Source: Terasakiella sp. SH-1 (GTDB lineage Bacteria > Pseudomonadota > Alphaproteobacteria > Rhodospirillales > Terasakiellaceae). From it: DNA of 64,000 bases. Below the pieces are notes generated by a model that did not search any database, was not told the origin of the DNA, and worked only from the letters and a program-made list of their open reading frames with translations. A program made the position numbers and the translations under genes. Within the stretch, counting starts at the first letter, position 1, and every line of letters begins with the position of its first letter. Below are positions 54,798 to 63,800 of this stretch, in pieces. Location of the stretch: contig NZ_CP038255.1 in the NCBI RefSeq assembly GCF_004564135.1, forward strand, positions 962,501-1,026,500. The letters run 5' to 3'.

Positions 54798-55277
54798 ATG
54801 CAAAAAGCGCTGAATATCAGTCCGGATAAATGTACCGGATGTCTACAATGTGAGGTCGCCTGTTCATTTGAACATACAGGGGCGTTTAACCCTTCAAAAT
54901 CACGTATCAAAGTTTTTAAGTTCCATGATGAAGGACGCTTTGTTCCTTATACCTGCACACAATGTAGCGAGGCATGGTGCATGCAGTCCTGCCCGACAGG
55001 TGCCATTACTCAGGATGGGGGAACAGGGGCCAAGGTTGTGGCTGATTCCGCCTGTGTCGGCTGTAAGGTCTGCACCATTTCCTGCCCGTTTGGGACGGTG
55101 AATTATGTACCCGATACGGGCAAGGTTGCCAAATGTGATTTATGTGGGGGGGATCCCAAATGTGCATCGGCCTGCCCAACAGGGGCGATTACATTTATTG
55201 ATGCCGAAGCCACCGGCCTTGATAAAATGCGCGCCTGGGCGGCCAAAACCGATAATGCTGCACAAGCTGAAAGTTAA
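54798..55277 (+). CDS. Multi-cluster 4Fe-4S ferredoxin subunit of aldehyde oxidoreductase
   Basis: 159 residues with four cysteine groups: CTGCLQCEVAC, CTQCSEAWCMQSCP, CVGCKVCTISCP and CDLCGGDPKCASACP, enough for four [4Fe-4S] clusters. It resembles AorA/HycB-like electron-transfer subunits found beside tungsten aldehyde oxidoreductases. It begins 14 bases before the large-subunit gene. It should pass electrons from the tungsten enzyme to an acceptor. GTGAGAG lies just before the ATG. Confidence 0.9.
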   Translation: MQKALNISPDKCTGCLQCEVACSFEHTGAFNPSKSRIKVFKFHDEGRFVPYTCTQCSEAWCMQSCPTGAITQDGGTGAKVVADSACVGCKVCTISCPFGTVNYVPDTGKVAKCDLCGGDPKCASACPTGAITFIDAEATGLDKMRAWAAKTDNAAQAES

Positions 55278-55291
55278 GAGGAGGATATCAC

Positions 55292-57139
55292 ATGTCATGG
55301 ACACGTAAACTTTTGCGGGTGAACCTCTCAAACGGGGCCTGCACATCAGAAGATCTGAATATGGACTGGGCCAAGCAATATCTTGGTTCACGCGGTCTGG
55401 CGACCAAGTATTTTATTGAAGAAACCGATCCAAAGGTTGATCCTTTATCAGCGGATAACAAACTGATTATGGCGACAGGGCCGTTAACAGGCACTTGCGC
55501 CTCCACTGCCGGGCGTTACACGGTTGTGACCAAGGGGGCCTTAACAGGGGCGATTGCCTGTTCTAATTCCGGTGGGTTCTTTGGTAATGAAATGAAAAAT
55601 GCCGGATGGGATATGGTGATCTTTGAAGGCAAGGCGGATAAGCCGGTTTATTTGCTCATTGAAAATGAAGATGCTCGTTTGGTCGATGCTTCCAACTATT
55701 GGGGTAAATCCTGTTGGGATACGGAAGAAGGGATCAAGGCTGATCATCAGGACCCGCAAATCCGTGTGGCCTCCATCGGTGTGTCCGGTGAAAAGGGCGT
55801 GATGTATGCCTGTGTGGTCAATGATATGGACCGTGCGGCAGGACGTTCCGGTGTGGGTACGGTTATGGGGTCAAAGAACCTGAAAGCCGTTGCCATTCGC
55901 GGCACCCGTGGTGTGCGTGTGGATGATCCGGCCGCTTTCCTTGAAACCACGAATGCAGGCAAGCAGGTACTGGCGGAAAATCCGGTGACAGGGCAGGGCT
56001 TGCCGACCTATGGTACGCAGGTGTTGATGAATGTGATCAATGAACTGGGTTCATTGCCGACGCGTAATTTCCGAGATGTGCAGTTTGAAGGGGCGGCTAA
56101 TATTTCCGGTGAAAAAATGCACGAGGTTCGCGCCGATGGGACCAAGAACTTAGTGACCAATGCGGCCTGTTATGGCTGTACCATTGCGTGTCAGCGGGTA
56201 TCTACGGTGGAGCGCACCCATTATACGGTCAAAGATCGCCCGGAATATCAAAAGGCATCCGGCGGGCTGGAATATGAGGCAGCCTGGGCACTGGGCGCAG
56301 CCACTGGTGTGGATGATCTGGAAGCGCTGACTTTTGCCAATTTCATCTGTAACGAACAAGGCTATGACCCGATTTCCTTTGGGGCCACCGTTGGTGCGGC
56401 CATGGAACTGTTTGATATGGGGCTGATCACCACCGAACAGACGGGCGGTATTGAGTTTAACTTCGGCAATGCCAAGGCGTTGACTGAGGCTTGTGAACTG
56501 GTGGGCCGTGGTGAAGGTTTTGGTGCTGAGCTGGGCTTGGGTTCTGCACGGCTGTGTGAGAAATATGGTCAGCCGGACTTGTCCATGTCGGTGAAGAAGC
56601 AGGAATTCCCAGCCTATGATGCACGTGGGATTCAAGGCATGGGGCTGACGTATGCGACCTCAAACCGTGGGGCGTGTCATTTGCGTTCTTATACGGTGGC
56701 CTCAGAAGTTTTGGGCATTCCGGAAAAGACCGACCCCTTGGTGACAGAAGGCAAGGCCGGATTGGTCATGGCCTTTCAGGATGCAACCGCTGCGGTAGAC
56801 TCATCTGGCCTGTGTATCTTCACGACCTTTGCCTGGTCCCTGGAAGATATCGCCCCGCAGGTCAATGCGGCTTGTGAAGGGGACTGGACAGTGGACAGCA
56901 TGCTGGAAGTCGGTGAACGTGTCTGGAATATGGAACGTCAGTATAATATTGCTGCGGGCTTTACGGGTAAGGACGATACATTGCCCAAGCGTCTGTTGAA
57001 AGATGCCGCCAAGACCGGCCCAGCCAAAGGCAAGGTCAATGAGCTGGATAAGATGCTGCCGGAATATTACCAGATCCGGGGCTGGGATGGGGATGGCATT
57101 CCCACAGCTGAAACCTTAAAACGTCTTGGTTTAGGCTAA
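55292..57139 (+). CDS. Aldehyde:ferredoxin oxidoreductase, tungsten pterin subunit
   Basis: 615 residues of the AOR family. The N-terminal domain reads KLLRVNLSNGACTSEDL and GPLTGTCASTAGRYTVVTKG; the cluster motif CYGCTIAC with a distal Cys in DSSGLCIFTTF binds the [4Fe-4S] centre; the pterin sites lie around GMGLTYATSNRGACHLR. It oxidises aldehydes to acids, usually with two tungstopterin units and low-potential electron carriers. Bacterial AOR operons often add a FAD subunit (AorC); none follows here. GAGGAGGATATCAC precedes the ATG. A terminator follows directly. Confidence 0.92.
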   Translation: MSWTRKLLRVNLSNGACTSEDLNMDWAKQYLGSRGLATKYFIEETDPKVDPLSADNKLIMATGPLTGTCASTAGRYTVVTKGALTGAIACSNSGGFFGNEMKNAGWDMVIFEGKADKPVYLLIENEDARLVDASNYWGKSCWDTEEGIKADHQDPQIRVASIGVSGEKGVMYACVVNDMDRAAGRSGVGTVMGSKNLKAVAIRGTRGVRVDDPAAFLETTNAGKQVLAENPVTGQGLPTYGTQVLMNVINELGSLPTRNFRDVQFEGAANISGEKMHEVRADGTKNLVTNAACYGCTIACQRVSTVERTHYTVKDRPEYQKASGGLEYEAAWALGAATGVDDLEALTFANFICNEQGYDPISFGATVGAAMELFDMGLITTEQTGGIEFNFGNAKALTEACELVGRGEGFGAELGLGSARLCEKYGQPDLSMSVKKQEFPAYDARGIQGMGLTYATSNRGACHLRSYTVASEVLGIPEKTDPLVTEGKAGLVMAFQDATAAVDSSGLCIFTTFAWSLEDIAPQVNAACEGDWTVDSMLEVGERVWNMERQYNIAAGFTGKDDTLPKRLLKDAAKTGPAKGKVNELDKMLPEYYQIRGWDGDGIPTAETLKRLGLG

Positions 57140-57160
57140 GGCTTTTCCAGAAGAAACGAA

Positions 57161-57194
57161 AAAGCGGCTGCCAGAGGGGAGCCGCTTTTTTTTT
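57161..57194 (+). terminator. Terminator of the aldehyde oxidoreductase unit
   Basis: AAAGCGGCT and AGCCGCTTT (loop of ten bases) with a run of eight Ts, touching the stop of the convergent hemerythrin gene. Confidence 0.9.
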
Positions 57195-57606
57195 ATCTGC
57201 TTAAAATCTGATGCTGTTGATAGGTTTCAAGGAATTTTGAATCTTCTTCAATAATGTGGTGGAAAAACTGCATGATCATCCCTTCCACAAATTCTTTGAT
57301 TTCTTCACCCGTTTTCAGAGACAGGGCCTGTTGAATGCCGTCTTCCATCAGCAGACAGAGTTTTTGATGTTCGTTCATATGTTCAAGCAATCCGTCAAAG
57401 CTGCATTTGCGCATGAGTTCTTCTTCACTGGCGAAATGTTCATGAACGGATTTAATCACTTGATTGGCAGATGCTTTGATCAGGACATTATCTTGATGGA
57501 GGATGCTGTTAAAACAGCTGTTGATGACCTCAACCAGTTGTTTGTGTTCTTCATCGACACATTCAATACCAAGGTGGTATTTTTCATTCCATCTGATTTG
57601 CAACAT
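57193..57606 (-). CDS. Bacteriohemerythrin
   Basis: 137 residues: start LQIRWNEKYHLGIECVDEEHKQL, then HFASEEELM (HxxxE), HMNEHQKL and the last-helix HHIIEEDSKF, giving the diiron ligand set. It begins four bases after the stop of the MBL-hemerythrin fusion gene, so the two are one operon and probably share an oxygen- or NO-related job. Confidence 0.9.
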   Translation of the reverse strand: MLQIRWNEKYHLGIECVDEEHKQLVEVINSCFNSILHQDNVLIKASANQVIKSVHEHFASEEELMRKCSFDGLLEHMNEHQKLCLLMEDGIQQALSLKTGEEIKEFVEGMIMQFFHHIIEEDSKFLETYQQHQILSR

Positions 57607-57609
57607 AAC

Positions 57610-60231
57610 CTAGAAAATCTCACTACTCAGAATATATGACGCATATTTGCGATCTTCCAGCAGGATATGTAGCAGAACCCAGCGTTTAAGAAAGTTATAA
57701 ATTTGTTCGGCTTCTTTTTTATTCAGGCGTTTGGCGCAGCGTTCTGTTAAGGCATCAAGCTGGGTTGCGAGCTTTCTGTGTTTTTCGATATGAGAGGTTG
57801 CTTCTGAATAGCCAGCTTCGTTGAAGATTTCTTCTTCTTTTTCAAAGTGGAAGCGGGTGTAATCTGCCAGTTCCTGGGCAATTTTCTGAATTTTGGGCAG
57901 GGCTGTTTGCTGTTTGATGGCGCTGATCAGGTCTTTTGTAAGAGACAAGAGCTGTTTGTGGTGCTCATCAATGATATCCAGGCCGACGTTATATTCTGTG
58001 CGCCAGCCAAGCAGGGAATCATCCCATATATGAGAATTCGCCAGTGCCCGCATTTGTTTGGAGACTTTTTCAAGCAGCTTCCATTGTACGATGGGAATTT
58101 CCTTAATCACTGCCAGCGGGATCAGGGCGATGGCACAATCTTGTGAAAATTTCAGTTTGAAGATGCTTTCCATGCCGTAAACCGCATGGTCTTCAAACAG
58201 GGTGTCCCCCACGCAAAGTTCCTGAAAGACATGATCGCCCAGCATTAGGGTGACACTGCCTTCTTTAATCAGGCCGATATAATCATGTGTACTACCAAAA
58301 TCCTGAAACGCTTTCAGGTCATCGGTAATATGCATGCTGGCGGAAATGGCATTTTTGATCCCGTCAGAAATAGACCCGCCAAACAACCAGGATTTTTGCA
58401 GCAATTCCCGTTTTTCTGCCAACATGGACAGGGCAGAAAACATGTTATTGCGTTTGACAAATTCCATATACATATTCATGGGGAATTTTAAGGCTTTGAC
58501 AAAGCTTAAGGCGCGGTAGGTCTCGCTTGCTTTTTCCCCGCACAGGCCATGCATATCCGCAATAAAACTGCCAGCCGACATGCGGTGGATTTTATGAGCT
58601 TGCGGGTTCAGGATTTCCACTGCTCCGCTCAAAACGAAATAGATGTTATGAATATCATCGCCTGCCTTGACGATGATTTCTTCGGGGTTGAAGTCGATGA
58701 TTTCGTGGTTCAGCAGCAGTTTGAACTGGTCACGGGGTAAATCGGGGAAGAAAGACCGCAAGTAGCCGTGAGCCTTGGAAAAGAGGAAGTCATTACTGCC
58801 CGGAATGAGAATATCTTCGGTCCCAAAGGGGGCACCACTGCCGATTTGACGTTCCTTTTCGTTTAAGGAGCGTGCGGTGTGGGCAAAAATAATTTTTTCT
58901 GAGCGATCTTCTGTAAAGTCACTCGCAACCCCGTGGATCAGTCCACCGCCATTATCCAGTTTTTTTAAATCGCAGGGCTCCAAATACTGTTGTTTGACCT
59001 GCTCGCAATAGGCTTGTGAAATGCCGGGCTGGCCTTCATCTTCGCAGACCATCCCATCCAAAACCTGAAAAGAAGCAATGTCAGCCAGATGACCATATGT
59101 CTTATAACCATCCCCCCATTGGGTGCGGAAATACATGATGGTTGTTTCCATAGGGTGGGGGGAATTGATGGGTTTGACTTCCAGTCCCTCCACATTATTC
59201 CAGTCATTTTCTTTCAGATCAAAGACATCAAAGAACTGGGTGAACCGGCTTTCTTCCATCGCCAGCAGGGCGGAAAGTTTTTTGATTGTGGCATGGCGCA
59301 CCAGACGGGTGGAGAAAAACTTGATCCGGTGATCAGACCGGATCAGGGTGGGCAGGCCCGCAAAATGGTCATCATGACAATGGGTCAGGAAAATGCCTTC
59401 AATCTCGCTGATATCAATGCCAAGTGACTGCAAGGTGGTTTCAATATTCGGTCCGGCATCAATCAGATAGGTCTTGCCCTGAAAGACCAGAATGCTTGCC
59501 ATGGACGGGCGCTCAATATCCCAGCCATCACCTTCACCGGAATGGATGATGCTGAAATAGGGACGTTCCACCTGATATTGGCCGAGCTTGTAGGGGGGGA
59601 GATATTGTTCATCTTCATCCAGGTTTAAATCAACCGTGATTGTTTCATCCTGATAGCAGAATGTGAAGATATTCACGGCTGTACGTTCAATGGTTACGCC
59701 ATTGCGAATGGGGGTAGCTTCTGGTTCAATGACCAAACTGTCAAGAAGTTCGCTCGGGTCCGCAATTTTGCCAAAGGCAAACTTTAGCTTCAGGCGCATC
59801 AACTGCTTGGCATCTGCAGCTGTGGCTCCAGCCTGCATCAATTCATCTTCTGATGTGAGGCCGTAGTTGCCCCGGTGGATGTAATGAATTTGTGCGGTCA
59901 ACTGGTCCGGATTGCCAATAAGAAGGGGCTTTACCCCCGTGTTGCCGGGGTGATTTGGCAGGATCATTCCCTGACGATAGAGCATCTGTAAAACAGGGAA
60001 TTCGCTCAGGTTGGAGAAATTACTTTTCTGGACACTCAGGTCAGATAATAAAATGGCATTGGGGCCTGTCTCATGAAAAACGGGGCTGGCTTCGTTTGTG
60101 AAGATCACCCCGCGTTTCATCATATGTTTAACGGCGTCTGCCGGACAGCCACATAGAATGCGTAAATCCGCATCGGGGAAATCAAGCCAATAGACACCGT
60201 TTGCCAATTTGGTTTTGATGATTTTCCCCAT
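57610..60231 (-). CDS. Metallo-beta-lactamase / double cyclic-nucleotide-binding / hemerythrin fusion
   Basis: 873 residues, no membrane helix. Residues 1-240 are an uncharacterised N-terminal region (YWLDFPDADLRILCGCP, a Cys pair). Residues about 240-480 are an MBL domain with the metal motif LTHCHDDHFAGL (HxHDDH) and a later YGHLADIASF. Two cNMP-binding-like domains follow: about 505-605 (GDDIHNIYFVLSGAVEIL) and about 630-735 (more diverged, GLIKEGSVTLMLGD). The last 120 residues are a bacteriohemerythrin domain (EYNVGLDIIDEHHKQLL, HFEKEEE). The combination could link cyclic nucleotide and oxygen or NO state to a hydrolase. It heads a two-gene operon. Confidence 0.85.
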   Translation of the reverse strand: MGKIIKTKLANGVYWLDFPDADLRILCGCPADAVKHMMKRGVIFTNEASPVFHETGPNAILLSDLSVQKSNFSNLSEFPVLQMLYRQGMILPNHPGNTGVKPLLIGNPDQLTAQIHYIHRGNYGLTSEDELMQAGATAADAKQLMRLKLKFAFGKIADPSELLDSLVIEPEATPIRNGVTIERTAVNIFTFCYQDETITVDLNLDEDEQYLPPYKLGQYQVERPYFSIIHSGEGDGWDIERPSMASILVFQGKTYLIDAGPNIETTLQSLGIDISEIEGIFLTHCHDDHFAGLPTLIRSDHRIKFFSTRLVRHATIKKLSALLAMEESRFTQFFDVFDLKENDWNNVEGLEVKPINSPHPMETTIMYFRTQWGDGYKTYGHLADIASFQVLDGMVCEDEGQPGISQAYCEQVKQQYLEPCDLKKLDNGGGLIHGVASDFTEDRSEKIIFAHTARSLNEKERQIGSGAPFGTEDILIPGSNDFLFSKAHGYLRSFFPDLPRDQFKLLLNHEIIDFNPEEIIVKAGDDIHNIYFVLSGAVEILNPQAHKIHRMSAGSFIADMHGLCGEKASETYRALSFVKALKFPMNMYMEFVKRNNMFSALSMLAEKRELLQKSWLFGGSISDGIKNAISASMHITDDLKAFQDFGSTHDYIGLIKEGSVTLMLGDHVFQELCVGDTLFEDHAVYGMESIFKLKFSQDCAIALIPLAVIKEIPIVQWKLLEKVSKQMRALANSHIWDDSLLGWRTEYNVGLDIIDEHHKQLLSLTKDLISAIKQQTALPKIQKIAQELADYTRFHFEKEEEIFNEAGYSEATSHIEKHRKLATQLDALTERCAKRLNKKEAEQIYNFLKRWVLLHILLEDRKYASYILSSEIF

Positions 60232-60287
60232 GGGCCTGCCTTTTGTCTGCCTGTTTTATAAGCTATATTCTGGCATATGTTGTGGAA

Positions 60288-60773
60288 CTATGCACCACAG
60301 CATTTTTTATATTTTTTACCAGAACCACACGTGCAAGGGTCATTGCGCCCCACTTTGTTGGCGACAATGCGTTGTTCCTGTGCCGGGTTGATCACACCGT
60401 CTTCATAATACCAGCGGCCTTCAACTTTTTTGAAAGAGCTACGCTCGTGATGAACCTGCTGCTGGCCGTTCATTTTAAAATAGGCACGAAACTCAACAAT
60501 TCCAGTCTCATCTGTTTCCTGACCTGCTTCGGTCTTGACGATTTCCAGCTTGTTCCATTTGGCAGAACTCGCCCATTGTTCAGTTTCTGTCGCGTCATAG
60601 TCTTTTTTGCTGGCTTCTGTCAGCGTGTCGGACAAATAAGCCATTTTCCCTTTTTCAAAGGCGCAGTAGCGCGAGCGCATCAGCTTTTCTGCGGTTGGTG
60701 CGGCTTCGCCGTCATGGAAAGGCTCACAGCAGTTGGCATATTCAATTTTTGATCCGCAAGGGCACAGTGACAT
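60288..60773 (-). CDS. YchJ-family SEC-C motif protein
   Basis: 161 residues. SEC-C zinc motifs stand at both ends: [13 protein letters not shown] at the start and [13 protein letters not shown] at the end, flanking the YchJ middle domain ([17 protein letters not shown], an NTF2-like fold). This is the UPF0225/YchJ family, of unknown function; SEC-C motifs bind zinc and may contact ribosomes or SecB. Single gene, 57 bases from the fusion gene. Confidence 0.92.
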   Translation of the reverse strand: MSLCPCGSKIEYANCCEPFHDGEAAPTAEKLMRSRYCAFEKGKMAYLSDTLTEASKKDYDATETEQWASSAKWNKLEIVKTEAGQETDETGIVEFRAYFKMNGQQQVHHERSSFKKVEGRWYYEDGVINPAQEQRIVANKVGRNDPCTCGSGKKYKKCCGA

Positions 60774-60847
60774 GGTTTAATCGTCCTATATGTGAAAGTT
60801 ATGTTGAACAGGTGATCTCATTTGAAGGACAGCTTGTCAATACGAGA

Positions 60848-60876
60848 AAAGCCCTTCACACAGGGTAAAGGGCTTT
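60848..60876 (-). terminator. Terminator of the RTX adhesin gene
   Basis: AAAGCCCTT and AAGGGCTTT form a 9-bp stem (loop of 11) followed on the minus strand by TCTC, 24 bases after the RTX stop; a weak U-run limits certainty. Confidence 0.6.
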
Positions 60877-60899
60877 CTGTCAGTTTTTGGGTCAGGCTC

Positions 60900-63800
60900 T
60901 TACCATTCGAAACGTTCAATCCCGTCAAAGGTAAGTTCACTGCCATCAGAGAAAGTGATCGTCCCGTCTGAATCTTGTGATAGTTCGATATAGCCATCAG
61001 CCTGATTTTCGATAGAGCCGCTGTTTAAGGTCAGGGTCCATTCATTTTCAGCTACAGCGGTGCCGTCTTCGTTGACCAGCTCAACCGTATCCATCCAGCT
61101 GCCGCCATCGCCACCAGAGATGATGTCATCGCCCGATCCGCCGCCAAAGTGGAACAGGTCGGTGCCATCACCGCCATCAATAACATCATCGCCGGCCCCA
61201 CCTGTGATGTCGTCATCGCCATCACCGCCAACGATGATATCGTCACCAGTCCCACCGCTAAGGGTGTCATTTCCATCATTCCCGGAGATCACATCATCAT
61301 TGCTGGTGCCAGTTACAGTTCCTGCCTCGTCATTATCGCTGAGTGTCACCGTGGCATCTTGGACCCATTCATTATTGATATCCTGATAATCGCCATTGGC
61401 TTGCATAGCAGCCGTATCAAGCACCTGTTCAGATGATGTATCATAAATCAGTGTGCTATCGCCTGTGCTTCCATCGGCAAATTTAACGGCTTCAAAATTA
61501 TTCAGGGTGACATTCATGTTGCCGGGGCCTGTGATTTGTCCCCCCAGTATTCCTGAGTTATCTGTCAGCCCCGATAGGTCATAATCGGCTTGATTACCCG
61601 GCAGGGATAGAACATCGCCTCCGCTTCCCCCTGTGATATTAACGTTGTCGCCGGGGTCTTTTTCAAAGATAACGACATTATTGCCGTCACCAACATTTAA
61701 CGTCAGGTCACTGGCATTGTTTTTCACGACAAAAATATCATCGGTGTTATCCAGATCAAAGGTCGACTTGTTGATGTTCATAAAGACCATGTCACCAGTT
61801 GTATGGTTATTGCCGTTGGCAGCTTCAATGGCTTCGGCTGTGGAATTAACATCCAGATTGTTGGCGTTACGCCCGCCACCACTATAGGACCAGTCTTTGG
61901 CTGTCTGGGTGGTCACGGTTTTATAAATTGGGGTGGCGGAAACGGTGACTGTATCGCCCACATTATCCAGTTCATTTACGGCAATTGTTCCGGTGCCCGG
62001 TGTTGTGGTCGTGCCATCAGAGACATCATAAGTCAGGTTGATATCGCCGCTGAAATCCGCACTTGGCTGGAAGGTCCATGTGCCATCATTGTTATTGGTC
62101 AGGGAACCACCACTGGCTTGCAGGTTTTGCACGGACAGACTGTCGCCATCTACATCGCTTGCTTTGGCGAGGAGCTGGGCTTCGGTGATGGTGAGGGATG
62201 AATCTTCATCTGTGTTAAAAGACGTTGCGCCAGAAACAACGGGAGCATCATTTACCGCATTAACGGTGACAGTTGCATTGGCTGTATTTGTTGTTGTGCC
62301 GTCAGAAACAGTATACTGGAATGTCTCAGACCCATTATAATCAGCATCTCCGGTAAAGCTGACAGTTCCATCTGCATTCAGTGTCACCTGCCCATTGCCG
62401 ACATCCACCGTATCACCTGCGGAGACATTTTGTCCGTCAATCTGTGTAATCGTTAGGCTGTCCCCGTCAATATCGCTATCGTTGGAGGTGAGGTTCATTT
62501 TAACTGAACTATCCTCATTGACGCTGGCGCTATCGTTCACCGCCGTCGGCCCATCATTCACCGCAGAAACCGTGACGGTGGCATCAGCTGTTGTGGTCGC
62601 GGTGCCGTCAGAGACGGTATATTGGAAAGTCTCAGACCCATTATAGTTGGCATCCGGTGTAAAGGTGACGGTGCCATTGGCGTTCAGGGTGACAGAGCCA
62701 TTATCCACATTGACCGATCCACCAACCGAGATATTCTGCCCATCAATCTGTGTGATGGTCAGGCTATCGCCGTCGATATCGCTGTCGTTGGTCAGCAGGT
62801 TGAGGGTAACGGCATTATCTTCTGTGGTGGTGCCTGTATCATTGACCGCCGTCGGCCCATCATTCACAGCGGAGACTGTGACCGTAGCATCGGCTGTTGT
62901 GGTGGCCGTGCCGTCAGAGACGGTATATTGGAAGGTCTCGGATCCATTATAGTTGGCATCTGGTGTAAAGGTGACGGTGCCATTGGCGTTCAGGGTGACA
63001 GAGCCATTATCCACATTGACCGATCCACCAATCGAGATATTCTGCCCATCAATCTGGGTGATGGTCAGGCTGTCGCCGTCGATATCGCTGTCGTTGGTCA
63101 GCAGGTTGAGGGTAACGGCATTATCTTCTGTGGTGGTGCCTGTATCATTGACCGCCGTCGGCCCATCATTCACCGCAGAAACGGTGACCGTGGCATCGGC
63201 TGTTGTGGTGGCCGTGCCGTCAGAGACGGTATATTGGAAGGTCTCAGACCCATTATAGTTGGCATCCGGCGTAAAGGTCACAGTGCCATTGGCGTTCAGG
63301 GTAACAGAGCCATTATCCACATTGACCGATCCACCAACCGAGATGTTCTGCCCATCAATCTGGGTGATGGTCAGGCTGTCACCGTCGATATCGCTGTCAT
63401 TGGCAAGCAGGTTGAGGGTGACAGCGTTGTCTTCTGTTGTCGAGCCTGTATCATTTGTGGTGTCTGGTGCATCATTGACGGCACCCACAGAGATATTGCC
63501 TGTGGCCGCTGTTGTGGTTGTGCCATCAGACACATCATAAGACAGGCTGATTTGACCGTTAAAGCCACTGGCAGGCTGGAAGGTCCATGTGCCGTCATTA
63601 TTATCTGTTAGATTGCCGCCGCTGGCAGACAGGTTTTGTACGGAAAGACTATCGCCATCTACGTCAGAAGAATTGGCAAGTAATTGTGCTTCTGTGATGG
63701 TCAGTGAGCCGTCTTCATTCACGCGGAAGCCTGTAGCGCCAGAGACATCTGGAGCATCGTTGACGGCCGTGACATCAATGACGCCTGCCGCCGTATCGCT

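Noticed and set aside
62622-63611. Repetitive frames antisense to the RTX adhesin, up to 329 codons.
   Set aside because: They arise from the 306-bp repeats read backward; the sense frame has clear RTX and Ig-like domains.
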